Assembly (NCBI GenBank): GCA_023206055.1
Contig: CP065366.1
Location: 1,240,001-1,304,000 of the forward strand
Length of the DNA: 64,000 bases
Direction: 5' to 3'
From: Vibrio cyclitrophicus
GTDB taxonomy: Bacteria > Pseudomonadota > Gammaproteobacteria > Enterobacterales > Vibrionaceae
Shown here: piece by piece, positions 9,128 to 17,682 of the stretch
Numbering within the stretch: the stretch's first letter is position 1
How the letters are laid out: each line of letters begins with the position of its first letter
Notes under the pieces: model-generated
What the model was told of the DNA's origin: nothing
Database searches by the model: none
The model's input: the letters and a program-made list of their open reading frames with translations, nothing else
Made by a program: the position numbers and the translations under genes

Positions 9128-9568
9128 ATGAGAAACATCGTATATTTGACGATAGGGCAGTTATCGGAGCGCAGCGGTGTGGCTCCTTCGGCATTGCGCT
9201 TTTATGAAACCAAAGGGTTGATTGCTTCGATTCGTACTAACGGAAATCAACGCCGTTATCAATCAGCCATGCTGCGAAGAATAGCATTGATACAAGTCGC
9301 GCAGTCGATAGGTTTCACGCTGGAAGAGATTACCGAAGAGCTATCTACCTTACCTATGAACCAGACTGCGACTAAGCGCGACTGGGAGCGAGTGGCAAAG
9401 AAGTGGCAAGGGCAACTCGACAGCAAGATGGCGCAGATTAAATCGCTACAAGAAAACCTAACCGGCTGTATCGGTTGCGGATGTTTGAGTATGCAAAAGT
9501 GCCATCTATTAAACCCTGAAGATATCTTGCATGACCAGGGGCAGGGCGCTCAGCGTATTGCTGAGTAG
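9128..9568 (+). CDS. soxR: Redox-sensitive transcriptional activator SoxR
   Basis: 146 residues from the ATG at 9128; a GTG at 9104 would add eight. The N-terminal MerR-type winged helix (LTIGQLSERSGVAPSALRFY) is followed by a dimerisation coiled coil. The C-terminal iron-sulfur loop CIGCGCLSMQKC has cysteines at residues 114, 117, 119 and 125, the same C-x2-C-x-C-x5-C spacing as E. coli SoxR. It senses redox-cycling compounds and superoxide through a [2Fe-2S] cluster. A palindrome overlaps its promoter region. No soxS gene is adjacent, so it probably controls distant targets directly, as in other non-enteric bacteria. Confidence 0.92.
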   Translation: MRNIVYLTIGQLSERSGVAPSALRFYETKGLIASIRTNGNQRRYQSAMLRRIALIQVAQSIGFTLEEITEELSTLPMNQTATKRDWERVAKKWQGQLDSKMAQIKSLQENLTGCIGCGCLSMQKCHLLNPEDILHDQGQGAQRIAE

Positions 9569-9620
9569 CATTACTGCTTCAAGCTAAGTTTATTCGACTT
9601 AAGCTTATTCGACTTAAGCT

Positions 9621-10403
9621 TTAGGCTCTGGTTTCTATCCGTTTCAAATCATCGAAGCCTATGCACTCGATGTGGTTATCTGCAAGCCATTGTTTCAGTG
9701 TTGGGCTGGTTAAGATCGTGTGTTCTTCCACTCTCTTTTCATTGTAGCCAGACAACGATTTTAGCTCTTCACTTGCGGTCAATGATGGGTGACACATCAA
9801 CTCGACAGTACCGTTAGGCATGGCAGTTTGGTAGCTCAACAGAATATCTTGCAAGTTGTTAAGAGAGACCCCGTCATCAAAAAAGCGCATGTCAAAAGCG
9901 TTAGGTGTCGGTACTAAGAGAGAATCTTGCCCGCTCAGAATATTATCAATACGTCTTACTGGTAGGCCTATGCTGTTTACCATTCGAGTAAATGCCGCTT
10001 TTAATGCCTTATAGACACCACCAAAGTGATGGCTATCGATATGGTTGATCTTTAAACCTGCATTGATAGCTGCTTGGTATTGCGCGTTAAGTTCTAGCAT
10101 AACTTCGGCTTCGACCACGTCGGCTTTGTTGAACAAGGTCGCTTTGTCTAAGAAATTACCTTGGTCATCAACTAAACTTGGTACTAATTCAGGTGCGCTA
10201 AGGGGTTTTCCTGCAGTAACTGTAAAGTGCAAGCCAACTTCAGGGACTAAACCTTGATGATAAAGTTCAATCGCGTGCAGTGTACCCGGTTGATTCATCA
10301 TGATGGTGGTTGACTTCACTACACCTGCTTTGAAGCATTCAACAATGCCATGATTTACCGTTTCAGTGAGGCCGAAATCATCGGCGTTCAGTATTAGTTT
10401 CAT
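9621..10403 (-). CDS. chbG: ChbG/YdjC-type carbohydrate deacetylase
   Basis: 260 residues. The YdjC-family metal site is intact: LILNADDFGLTETVNHGIVE with the Asp pair at residues 7-8, VGLHFTVTAGKPL with its His, and INHIDSHHFGG with the His pair. The E. coli enzyme removes one acetyl group from chitobiose or its 6-phosphate so that the GH4 hydrolase ChbF can act. Here the neighbouring GH4 gene, just upstream on the same strand, is broken, so the substrate chain seems interrupted. The gene itself shows no damage. Confidence 0.85.
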   Translation of the reverse strand: MKLILNADDFGLTETVNHGIVECFKAGVVKSTTIMMNQPGTLHAIELYHQGLVPEVGLHFTVTAGKPLSAPELVPSLVDDQGNFLDKATLFNKADVVEAEVMLELNAQYQAAINAGLKINHIDSHHFGGVYKALKAAFTRMVNSIGLPVRRIDNILSGQDSLLVPTPNAFDMRFFDDGVSLNNLQDILLSYQTAMPNGTVELMCHPSLTASEELKSLSGYNEKRVEEHTILTSPTLKQWLADNHIECIGFDDLKRIETRA

Positions 10404-10479
10404 CGTGACCTCTGGTGACTAAAATGGATTGTGAACAACTTGAATTAACTTAATTTCGACTGAGTTAATGTACATAAGG

Positions 10480-11056
10480 TTATTGCTCACTTTGTGCTAA
10501 GCGATGAGCAAACGCAGGCATGAAGTCTAAGTTGTCTCGAATCGTTTCTAATAACGCCTCATCAATGTGTGAGCCGCTATCAACAATAGGATTAAGGATC
10601 AAAGCGCGTTTAGCTAATGCAATATCCCCCGTCATTGCGGCCTTAACTGTTAAGGTTTCAAACTCTTTCATTTGTTGGATTAGGCGTAACGTATCGCTAT
10701 CAAAAGGTTCGACATTCAATGGAAGGATCGCGCTGTTAGTAATAACTGAGCTGACTTCTACCGCGCAGTCATCAGGAAGCCCTTGAATCGCCCCATTATT
10801 ACGAGTGTTAACGTGCATGATAGAACGCTTGTTGTTGTGAATACTGCTCATGAGTTCACAAGCTGCTTCAGAATAATGGGCACCACCTCGTTCTTCCAAT
10901 AATTTCGGTTTGGTATCCAGCATCGGGTCTCTGTAAATTTCGAGCAATTGTCGTTCAACTTTTGCAACTGGCGCTTGAGTAGCCCTTCAACGAGCTCTGG
11001 GGTGTAACTGAACCACCACCAATCACTGTTATTTTGAGTTTTTGATTGTGTTGCAT
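10480..11056 (-). pseudogene. GH4 6-phospho-beta-glucosidase (chbF/celF) pseudogene
   Basis: The minus strand starts with a normal GH4 N-terminus from the ATG at 11056, with KLKITVIGGG as the NAD-binding loop. One nucleotide is missing after the next Ser codon; reading on in the shifted frame gives YTPELVEGLLKR, the expected continuation. Then about 270 codons are absent, and a third frame runs VERQLLEIYRDPMLD and RGGAHYSEAACELMSSI to the stop at 10480, the C-terminal quarter of the family. An intact enzyme has about 440 residues. So one small deletion and one large internal deletion have removed the catalytic core. It lies upstream of chbG. Confidence 0.85.
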
Positions 11057-11160
11057 TCTGTTCACCATTTAATGTTGTAGATTACTTGGTTTAATTTATA
11101 TGATGGTTACATACACCGACAAACCAGTTATGACGACTTATGAATTAGTGAGGTTAATCC

Positions 11161-12045
11161 ATGGGGCTATTCGAAAATCGCCAACAAACGCTGTCACTGC
11201 TGCACACCTTTAGTGTTGCAGCTAAGCACCTAAGTTTTACGCTTGCCGCCGATGAGCTCTTCTTAACGCAGGGAGGGGTCAGCCATCGCATTAAAAAATT
11301 GGAACAACAATTGAAGTTCAACTTGTTTGTGCGCAAGACAAGAAAGCTCGAACTGACGCCAGAAGGTCAGCGCGTGTTATCCATGCTGAACGTGTCGTTT
11401 GAGTCTATCTTTTCCGAACTCATGGATATTCAAACGGGTGAGCTAAGTGGGGAGTTATACATCGCGACATCGCCTTATTTTGCTTCCTCGTGGTTAATGC
11501 CGCGCTTGCCAGAGTTCAGACGCTTGTATCCGAATCTAAGCATCAAACTGCAAACCAAACAGAACCAGTCAGACTTCCAGTTTGAACCTTATGACGTGGC
11601 AATTTTCTATAGCGAAGGCCATTACCCAAACCATTACAGTGAGCGATTATTCAGTGGAGTAAGAACCCCTGTGTGCAGTCCTGAATACGCGAAACGCTTC
11701 AAACTAAACCAAGGCATACAAAATTTGGATGACGTTCGTTTCATCCACAGTGGCGATATTACCGCTTGGCAACGTTGGTTGTATGAAGCTCAAAGTGATA
11801 CCGACTGCGCGCTTCAGTGTGACTATTACAGCGATAACCGCTTAGCGATGGATGCGGCGATATTATCGATGGGGCTGGCATTGGGGCGGTTAGAGTTTAT
11901 GACACCACAGATTGAACAAGGCTTATTAGTCGCGCCTTTTATGAGCATTGAATCAGGTAAAGGGTATGATTTGGTGTGCCCTAAAGGCATGGAACAACGA
12001 ACTAAGTTTCAGGTTTTTACTCAATGGGTTAAGCAACAGTTGTGA
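11161..12045 (+). CDS. LysR family regulator, DsdC-like
   Basis: 294 residues. The helix-turn-helix region LHTFSVAAKHLSFTLAADEL with the following GGVSHRIKKLEQQLKFNLFV resembles the D-serine regulator DsdC more than GcvA. The effector domain occupies about residues 95-290 (SGELYIATSPYFASSWLMPR). GAGG precedes the ATG at a proper distance. No dsdA or dsdX is adjacent; the L-serine dehydratase at 23380 is 11 kb away. The regulator is divergent from the broken GH4 gene and upstream of a VOC gene, so its target is unclear. Specificity is inference. Confidence 0.78.
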   Translation: MGLFENRQQTLSLLHTFSVAAKHLSFTLAADELFLTQGGVSHRIKKLEQQLKFNLFVRKTRKLELTPEGQRVLSMLNVSFESIFSELMDIQTGELSGELYIATSPYFASSWLMPRLPEFRRLYPNLSIKLQTKQNQSDFQFEPYDVAIFYSEGHYPNHYSERLFSGVRTPVCSPEYAKRFKLNQGIQNLDDVRFIHSGDITAWQRWLYEAQSDTDCALQCDYYSDNRLAMDAAILSMGLALGRLEFMTPQIEQGLLVAPFMSIESGKGYDLVCPKGMEQRTKFQVFTQWVKQQL

Positions 12046-12121
12046 CCGAATAGCGTGCCTAGACAAACACGAATTATAGGTCTAGTTTAGGTGGCTCTTT
12101 CAATAAAAGAAGAGGTTAGTT

Positions 12122-12502
12122 ATGTTCAGTCATGTTTTTCTCGGTACCGAAGATATTGAACGCGCACAGGCTTTTTATGACCCAATCATGAAAGTGCTTG
12201 GTTATAGCGAAGGCTCTGTGGATCCCAAAGGGCGCTGTGTTTACGTTAGCCAAACGGGTGTATTGGGTTTAACCAAACCGATTGATGGCCAACCAGCGAC
12301 GCACGGTAATGGTATGACGATAGGATTCTTGGCAAGTTCACCAGAAATGGTGGATGAATGGCATCGCATCGGTGTCGAAAATGGTGGTACTAGCATTGAA
12401 AACGGACCCGGAGCGAGAGGTTCTGATGAGCGTCGCTTGTATATGGCTTACTTGCGAGACCCTGATGGAAACAAGATTTGTGCAACTCACTTTATGCCAT
12501 AG
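12122..12502 (+). CDS. VOC (glyoxalase/bleomycin-resistance fold) protein
   Basis: 126 residues, one VOC module pair. MFSHVFLGTEDIERAQAFYD opens the first beta-alpha-beta unit with a metal-type His at residue 4. YLRDPDGNKICATHF near the C-terminus is the usual family ending. Members include glyoxalase I, dioxygenases and antibiotic-binding proteins, and this small type is usually annotated only by fold. It follows the DsdC-like regulator on the same strand, 76 bp away, and may be controlled with it. Confidence 0.8.
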   Translation: MFSHVFLGTEDIERAQAFYDPIMKVLGYSEGSVDPKGRCVYVSQTGVLGLTKPIDGQPATHGNGMTIGFLASSPEMVDEWHRIGVENGGTSIENGPGARGSDERRLYMAYLRDPDGNKICATHFMP

Positions 12503-12514
12503 TTTACCTGACGC

Positions 12515-12554
12515 CACAGTTCAACTTATGTCATAGTTCAATTTATGCCACAGT
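12515..12554. repeat. 17-bp tandem repeat, about 2.4 copies
   Basis: CACAGTTCAACTTATGT, CATAGTTCAATTTATGC and a partial third unit CACAGT follow each other. It lies between the VOC gene and the globin gene. The units differ by three changes, so this is an old repeat, not one in active expansion. Confidence 0.6.
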
Positions 12555-12655
12555 GGCGTATAATTAAGCATATTGATTGTTCAGGGTTAGTTTATGATGC
12601 TCTGAACTAACCCGTTATTTTAAAGACTGGCTGACTATTGCAAAGGACTTGCTAG

Positions 12656-13060
12656 ATGAAACCGAACGAACTGTTTTATGAAAGCTTTGAGCGCTGCCGG
12701 ATTGACCAAGAGTTTCTAGAAACGTTTTTGGCAGATTTTTGCGAGCATAATCCAAGGTTTTCAGAACGTTTTGAAAAGATAGGATTAGAGCAGCAAACCA
12801 AGATGCTCAAAGCTTCTATCATCCTGATTTACAACTCTTCTGGTCTGCCAAGTGTGCGAAACTCCGTAAAAAGGCTCGGTAAACAGCACAAAGATCTCGG
12901 CATGGACATCTCTGAACAAGAGCTCAACGAGTGGTTTCATTCACTGTTGAATACGGTCAAACAATACGATCCGCATTATAACGAGCAAGTTGAACAAGCT
13001 TGGACAGAAACGCTGGATGCTGGTCTAACGATCATGAAAAAAGAGTGTGTTGAAAAATAA
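12656..13060 (+). CDS. Single-domain globin
   Basis: 134 residues, the length of a bare globin domain. The F-helix segment VKRLGKQHKDLGM gives a proximal heme-ligating histidine at residue 78, and the preceding helices (FLADFCEHNPRFSERF, then MLKASIILIY) fit the B to E region. Single-domain bacterial globins bind O2 or NO and often help NO detoxification or redox sensing; which applies cannot be told. The stop codon lies inside the stem of the downstream terminator, a very compact arrangement. Confidence 0.75.
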   Translation: MKPNELFYESFERCRIDQEFLETFLADFCEHNPRFSERFEKIGLEQQTKMLKASIILIYNSSGLPSVRNSVKRLGKQHKDLGMDISEQELNEWFHSLLNTVKQYDPHYNEQVEQAWTETLDAGLTIMKKECVEK

Positions 13061-13100
13061 GATAAGCTTCGCATAACAACACGAGGTTTATCTTATTTTT
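13053..13100. terminator. Intrinsic terminator overlapping the globin stop codon
   Basis: A perfect 13-bp stem, AAAAATAAGATAA / TTATCTTATTTTT, closes a 22-nt loop and ends in five T. A-run and T-run on opposite sides suggest it can act in both directions, serving the globin gene and the small minus-strand frame at 13113. Confidence 0.75.
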
Positions 13101-13112
13101 AAATGATGGCTT

Positions 13113-13217
13113 TTAATTCATTGCCCTAAATGTTTTTTTATTCAGGGCAATCGCTGAAGTTGACGTAATGCCCGTAACTGATGCAATCGTAAGCGCCGCT
13201 AAGACTAATTTTTTCAT
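13113..13217 (-). CDS. 34-residue peptide with signal sequence, possibly a remnant
   Basis: The minus-strand frame reads MKKLVLAALTIASVTGITST then SAIALNKKTFRAMN. Residues 1-24 form a good signal peptide with an SAIA cleavage site, leaving a basic peptide of about 10 residues. AGAGAAT lies shortly upstream of the ATG. Either it is a tiny secreted peptide, or the start of a lost exported protein of which only the signal survives. I recognise no family, and the terminator at 13053-13100 would end its transcript. Confidence 0.35.
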   Translation of the reverse strand: MKKLVLAALTIASVTGITSTSAIALNKKTFRAMN

Positions 13218-13582
13218 TTTATTCTCTAAGGTTCGTAAATTTCGGGAGAGGATTCTAGCGACATTATTTAAAATAAAAAACACTGTTCAAATAAGATGTG
13301 AAGGATTAAAGAAAGATTAAAAAGGTTAAGAGGACGGCTTTGTTATTAGAGTCTAAATATTAGATTTTTTTAGATGTGTTGAATGTTTTGATAATGATAT
13401 CTAGTAGTTGATTATTAATGGTTTTTTGGTTGCTTTGCTCGTTTTCATTGCATTGGCTTTAAGCTCTAGCAATTGATCCATCGCTAGAGCTTAGTACCGT
13501 TGGAATACACACTTTAATCTAAATTAAATTCTTTAAATCAAATGCGACTTCAATAGTGTTCTATCACTGTGTGATAAGTGTT
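13218..13582. other. AT-rich intergenic region with one hairpin
   Basis: No gene is visible in these 365 bp. It holds the promoter side of the 34-residue frame. The hairpin AAGCTCTAGC / GCTAGAGCTT at 13461-13492 (10 bp, 12-nt loop) lacks a T-run and may protect the 3' end of the outer-membrane protein transcript that ends at 13583. Confidence 0.45.
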
Positions 13583-14353
13583 TTAAAAGTGAGCAGCCCA
13601 CCCAACAAGGAAGCCTTGTGAAGCTGTATCGTATTCAAAGGTACCTTTGTTTTCGTAATCAACCCAAGTGGATTTATACGCCAGATTTAAATTCGACCAG
13701 TCGTTAATTTGATAGCGAGCGCCGGTTAATATGGAGCTAGTAAAATCGGTGTCAGCACCAAGGCCGATATCTAGACTGGTGTGCACTGTCCAATCTTTAC
13801 TGAGTTCTTTGGTCCAGCGGACACCGACCAGGTAATCGATCCAATCTTCATTCAAAGATTTGCTTTTATTTAAGCCGCCAGCTGAAGTGTAAAGCTTGGC
13901 ATCAATGTCATTATCCCACCAACGTAGCCCAATCATGTAGTCTATGGTGCCAATATCGTATTGATAGCGTTTAAACCCTTTTGCTTCTAAAACGCCTTGT
14001 CTGATGTCGAGGTTGCCTTTAAGAATATTTTTGTTGATGTCTAAGACAGAGTCAGTTTTACCACTCAATTTCATGTAGCTGTAGTCTAAATAGTAGCCCC
14101 ATTGATTATCGTAAATACCCTCTAGGCGCAGCATCGCACCCATGTCTATATGGTCCATGATGAATGCCGGGTCGACATCAACATCGCTAGAAATATCACC
14201 AATTGTTGTATCACCACGAATATTCAAAGCAAGCGCATAAATTTCTATGCTGTGTTGCCATTTTTTCGCGTCCGATTGTGAACTTACCTCTTGTGCATTT
14301 ACGGTTGAACTCGCAGCCAACACTGATGCGATTAAATAATGCCATTTAGCCAT
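13583..14353 (-). CDS. Outer-membrane beta-barrel protein, unknown specificity
   Basis: 256 residues with a signal peptide (about 1-20, ending TVNAQ) and alternating beta-strand pattern. Strands such as WGYYLDYSYMKLSG and IDYMIGLRWWDNDIDAKLY are typical, and the chain ends in WAAHF, with the C-terminal aromatic residue used by the BAM machinery. It should be an outer-membrane barrel of about 8 to 12 strands. I do not recognise the family. It is divergent from the DUF4345-sulfatase pair, which suggests, but does not show, a shared role. Confidence 0.7.
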   Translation of the reverse strand: MAKWHYLIASVLAASSTVNAQEVSSQSDAKKWQHSIEIYALALNIRGDTTIGDISSDVDVDPAFIMDHIDMGAMLRLEGIYDNQWGYYLDYSYMKLSGKTDSVLDINKNILKGNLDIRQGVLEAKGFKRYQYDIGTIDYMIGLRWWDNDIDAKLYTSAGGLNKSKSLNEDWIDYLVGVRWTKELSKDWTVHTSLDIGLGADTDFTSSILTGARYQINDWSNLNLAYKSTWVDYENKGTFEYDTASQGFLVGWAAHF

Positions 14354-14490
14354 ATTGATATCCTTATCCGGTTTGAAGGGTCCACACTATAAATGTATGT
14401 ATTAATTAGTCATTCTATAGATATGCAACTTGTATATTGCTGATTGTAGACTATGTTTTTTAAAAAGAGCCAAATTTAAAGAGTTGGAAT

Positions 14491-14880
14491 ATGAAGCTGC
14501 AAAGTGTTTTCTTGTTCGCCGCAGTCTTAGGCTTAACGCCTATTGCGTTGTCTTACGGCTACGAGCCGGTTATTTCTATGAATTACCTTTTCGGAATCGA
14601 TGCTAGTTCTGTCAACGTGACTCATATTTTTCGAGCAATGATGGGGCTGTATTTGGCACTCGCTCTGTTTTGGGTTAGTGGCGCATTGATAAAAAAATAT
14701 CGACTGCCAGCGCTTTATAGTTTGGTGGTTTTTATGTTGGGTTTGGCTGCAGGCCGAGTCATCAGCTTAGTATTAGATGGCATGCCGCACTGGCTGCTTT
14801 TTGTCTATTTAATCTTGGAGCTTGGCTTTGGTTTGGTCGGAATAAAAATGATTCACAAAGAACAATCTGAAACAGTATAA
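14491..14880 (+). CDS. DUF4345 membrane protein
   Basis: 129 residues with four hydrophobic segments. The arrangement FRAMMGLYLALALFWVSGAL around residues 48-67, then LAAGRVISLVLDGMP, fits DUF4345 inner-membrane proteins. Function is not established. Only 9 bp separate it from the sulfatase gene, whose Shine-Dalgarno AAGGA immediately follows its stop, so the two form an operon. Confidence 0.72.
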   Translation: MKLQSVFLFAAVLGLTPIALSYGYEPVISMNYLFGIDASSVNVTHIFRAMMGLYLALALFWVSGALIKKYRLPALYSLVVFMLGLAAGRVISLVLDGMPHWLLFVYLILELGFGLVGIKMIHKEQSETV

Positions 14881-14889
14881 GGACATTCT

Positions 14890-16392
14890 ATGAAAGGGAT
14901 TTTTCACCTTCTTACCTTGAGCGTGTTGAGTAGCTTTTCGCTATCGGCATGGTCGGCACAAGAACAACCTAATATCTTCGTCATTTTCACCGATGATATT
15001 GGGATCTCAAACCTGAGCGCTTATCACAATGGCGTGATGAGTAGCCAAACACCAAACATTGATAGTATTGCTGAGAAGGGAATGCTTCTGACAGACTACT
15101 ATGCGCAGCCATCTTGTACCGCCGGTCGCTCTGCTTTCTTAACCGGGCAATTACCAGTTAGAACCGGAATGCATACGGTTGGACTGCCGGGTGGCCCTGT
15201 GGGTTTAAGCACTGATACACCAACACTTCCCGAGGTATTAAAAACCATGGGTTATGTGACAGGTCAATTTGGCAAAAATCATTTGGGTGACAGAGATGAA
15301 TATCTTCCAACGATGCATGGTTTTGACGAATATTGGGGTTGGTTATATCACTTGAATGCCATGGAATATACTGAAGATCCAGACTGGCCAAAAGATGGAT
15401 CGTTAGATGCATTTGCTCCTCGAAACGTGATTTACTCTAAATCTGATGGCAAAGGTGGGCAAAGCATTGAAGATGACGGTGCGCTTAATATCGAGCGTAT
15501 GAGGACATTGGATGATGAAGTAAACAAACATGCGATCAACTTCATTGAACGAGCCGTAGAAGCGGAGAAGCCATTTTTTACTTGGTACTGTCCATCACGA
15601 GGTCATGTATGGACGCACCTTTCTCCTGAATACGAAGCGATGCTTGGCCAAAATGGTTGGGGGCTTCAAGAAGTCGTGATGAAAGATCTGGATGATCATG
15701 TCGGTGAAATGTTGGCGAAAATAGACGAACTTGGCATCGCTGATAATACTATTATTATTTTCACGTCCGACAACGGCCCTGAAATTATGACATGGCCAGA
15801 CGGTGGTATGACACCATTCCATGGTGAAAAAGGCACAACTTGGGAAGGTGGCGTAAGAGCCCCTGCACTGGTTAGCTGGCCGGGTAAAATCCCTGCGGGT
15901 AGTGTCGGTAATGGTATCTTTGATGGTATGGATTGGCTACCAACCTTGGTTGCAGCCGCAGGTGGTCCAACAGATTTAAAAGAAAAAATGCTTAAAGGCC
16001 ACGATGGCTTTAAAGCGCACCTCGATGGTTACAATCAAGTCGACATGCTGACGGAAAAAGGCGAATCTAATCGTAATGAAATTTACTATTATGAACGAGA
16101 TAAGCTACAAGCTGTTCGCGTAGGTGATTGGAAAGCTCACTTTATTGTGCAAAACCGTGGATGGGGTGGTCCGAAAGATGAATTGAATGCGCCGTTACTC
16201 TTCAATCTACGTCGTGACCCTTATGAAAGAGCGGCAGAAGAGTCAGGTATGTACTTGAAGTGGATGGGCGAAAAAATGTGGGCATTTGGTCCTGCTCAAG
16301 CTGCTATCCAACAACATCTAGCGACATTCCAAGAATGGCCTCCAGTAACACCTGAAACACCAGCAGAGAAAGTAGGTGGCGTGGGTAACTAG
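14890..16392 (+). CDS. Exported type I sulfatase (arylsulfatase family)
   Basis: 500 residues with a signal peptide (1-22, ending AWSA). The metal-binding TDDIG has Asp at residues 35-36. The formylglycine motif is C-T-A-G-R at 76-80; Ala at the third place instead of Pro is accepted in the family, and Cys needs an anaerobic- or oxygen-type maturase elsewhere in the genome. GKNHLGD, HVWTHLSPEY and TSDNGPEI supply other active-site residues. It hydrolyses sulfate esters, probably of a marine algal or animal polysaccharide. It is co-transcribed with the DUF4345 gene and convergent with the LacI regulator. Confidence 0.88.
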   Translation: MKGIFHLLTLSVLSSFSLSAWSAQEQPNIFVIFTDDIGISNLSAYHNGVMSSQTPNIDSIAEKGMLLTDYYAQPSCTAGRSAFLTGQLPVRTGMHTVGLPGGPVGLSTDTPTLPEVLKTMGYVTGQFGKNHLGDRDEYLPTMHGFDEYWGWLYHLNAMEYTEDPDWPKDGSLDAFAPRNVIYSKSDGKGGQSIEDDGALNIERMRTLDDEVNKHAINFIERAVEAEKPFFTWYCPSRGHVWTHLSPEYEAMLGQNGWGLQEVVMKDLDDHVGEMLAKIDELGIADNTIIIFTSDNGPEIMTWPDGGMTPFHGEKGTTWEGGVRAPALVSWPGKIPAGSVGNGIFDGMDWLPTLVAAAGGPTDLKEKMLKGHDGFKAHLDGYNQVDMLTEKGESNRNEIYYYERDKLQAVRVGDWKAHFIVQNRGWGGPKDELNAPLLFNLRRDPYERAAEESGMYLKWMGEKMWAFGPAQAAIQQHLATFQEWPPVTPETPAEKVGGVGN

Positions 16393-16400
16393 TTAAATAT

Positions 16401-16439
16401 CAATAAAAATCCCGCTCTGTGTGAGCGGGATTTTTATTG
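16401..16439. terminator. Bidirectional intrinsic terminator between sulfatase and lacI-type gene
   Basis: A 17-bp perfect stem, CAATAAAAATCCCGCTC with its complement, and a 5-nt TGTGT loop. A-tract and T-tract flank the GC core, so it can stop both the sulfatase transcript and the convergent regulator transcript. Confidence 0.92.
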
Positions 16440-16460
16440 AAATGTGTTTTAACGTGGGTT

Positions 16461-17486
16461 CTATTTTAGCGTCGTTTTTCGTTCGATGAATTTCACTGGC
16501 ACCATCAGCTTAATCAAGCTAGTGTCTTGCTCTTGAATCTGGCTAACGACAATTTTCACTGATTCACGGGCAAGGCGTCTGAAATCTTGCTTGAAGGTGG
16601 TCAATTGGTAGTTCAACCACTGAGTTTGTGGAATATCATCAAAACCAATCACTTGAAGATCTTCAGGAATACGCAGATTGAATTCTAAGCGTGCCACATC
16701 CATGACGGCCATCGCTAGGTTATCTGTCGCGCAGAAAATAGCTTGAGGCGACGTAGGTTCTGAAAACAGAGTACGAATAGTTTCTAGCGAATCAAGATAG
16801 TCATAGTCGGCTTCAATAACACGAGCTTGTTCACCGGTAAGTTCTTCAAATTCTGAGCAGAACCCTGCTTCACGCTCGCCGTTGGTGTAAGTCGGTACGT
16901 TGCCTGTTAGGTAAACCGCTGATTTAGTACCAACGCTATGCAAATGCTGAGCAGCAACTTGGCCAGCAGCATAGTTGTCGCTCACAACATGGCTACTCTT
17001 CGTCCCTTCAACAACACGTGCGAACTGAACGATAGGGATGTCAAACTCTTCACACTCTTCATAAAGCGATTTATTAAAGGTCGCAGAAGCTGCAATTACT
17101 CCATCAACTCGGTATTGGAAGATATTGGGAATTGAGTGGTTATCGTTGCCATCAACTTGCCAAGGGATCAACACCGCAGAATACCCCTGTTTTTGTAGTT
17201 CAGTGGAGATAAGCTGCAGTGTTTTCATGTGAATAGGGTAGTCAGCATCTGGGAAAACTAAGCCAATCAATTTGGACTCATTTGTCGTTAGACTGCGGGC
17301 AAAGGCATTGGGACGATAATTCAACGATTTTGCTGCATCGAACACTTTTTGCTTGGTCTTTTCAGACACCGAACTGCCCGGTACAAATACGCGAGATACA
17401 GTTGATTGAGAAACGCCAGCAAGTTTAGCGACATCTTTAGATGTGACGGTTGGCTTTGACGCAGTGGAGTGTTTTGGAGAGTTCAT
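16461..17486 (-). CDS. LacI family transcriptional regulator
   Basis: 341 residues from the ATG at 17486; an in-frame ATG at 17519 would add 11. The DNA-binding domain reads TSKDVAKLAGVSQSTVSRVF, followed by the hinge helix NAFARSLTTNES and a periplasmic-binding-protein-like effector domain ending with EDLQVIGFDDIPQTQ. Such proteins repress sugar-uptake or catabolic genes until a sugar binds. Two GTAC-centred sites lie upstream of it and one in the divergent MFS/SSS promoter, which points to autoregulation and control of those transporters. The effector is unknown. Confidence 0.88.
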   Translation of the reverse strand: MNSPKHSTASKPTVTSKDVAKLAGVSQSTVSRVFVPGSSVSEKTKQKVFDAAKSLNYRPNAFARSLTTNESKLIGLVFPDADYPIHMKTLQLISTELQKQGYSAVLIPWQVDGNDNHSIPNIFQYRVDGVIAASATFNKSLYEECEEFDIPIVQFARVVEGTKSSHVVSDNYAAGQVAAQHLHSVGTKSAVYLTGNVPTYTNGEREAGFCSEFEELTGEQARVIEADYDYLDSLETIRTLFSEPTSPQAIFCATDNLAMAVMDVARLEFNLRIPEDLQVIGFDDIPQTQWLNYQLTTFKQDFRRLARESVKIVVSQIQEQDTSLIKLMVPVKFIERKTTLK

Positions 17487-17532
17487 AGACCATACTTTTG
17501 AACCAAATTGATTGTGCATAGAGTAACATAAT

Positions 17533-17546
17533 TAGGTACGTACTCA
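17533..17546. promoter_or_regulatory. Candidate LacI-family operator upstream of the regulator gene
   Basis: The minus strand reads TGAGTACGTACCTA, an imperfect palindrome around CG, typical of LacI-family sites. It is 47 bp before the chosen start of the regulator gene and matches the site at 21610 at 12 of 14 positions, which suggests autoregulation. Confidence 0.6.
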
Positions 17547-17608
17547 AAAATACAATATGCCATGATGGGATGAAAATAAGGGGTAATAGAGAATGTTGGA
17601 TATTATTC

Positions 17609-17621
17609 TGGGTACGACCCA
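17609..17621. promoter_or_regulatory. Second candidate LacI-family operator
   Basis: TGGGTACGACCCA is a near-perfect 13-bp palindrome, one base shorter than the two other sites. It abuts the porin terminator, about 125 bp upstream of the regulator gene, and could act with the 17533 site by looping. Confidence 0.45.
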
Positions 17622-17622
17622 A

Positions 17623-17649
17623 AAAGCTCTGCATTAATAGCAGAGCTTT
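17623..17649 (-). terminator. Intrinsic terminator of the porin gene
   Basis: AAAGCTCTGC / GCAGAGCTTT (10-bp stem, 7-nt loop). On the minus strand the stem is followed by a T-run, 34 nt after the porin stop. Confidence 0.85.
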
Positions 17650-17682
17650 GTTTAGCGAATTTATGACTCGATTAACTGGGCG

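Noticed and set aside
14890..16392. Sulfatase thought inactive because CTAGR lacks the usual Pro
   Set aside because: Ala is accepted at that place in the type I sulfatase motif and the metal-site residues are present.
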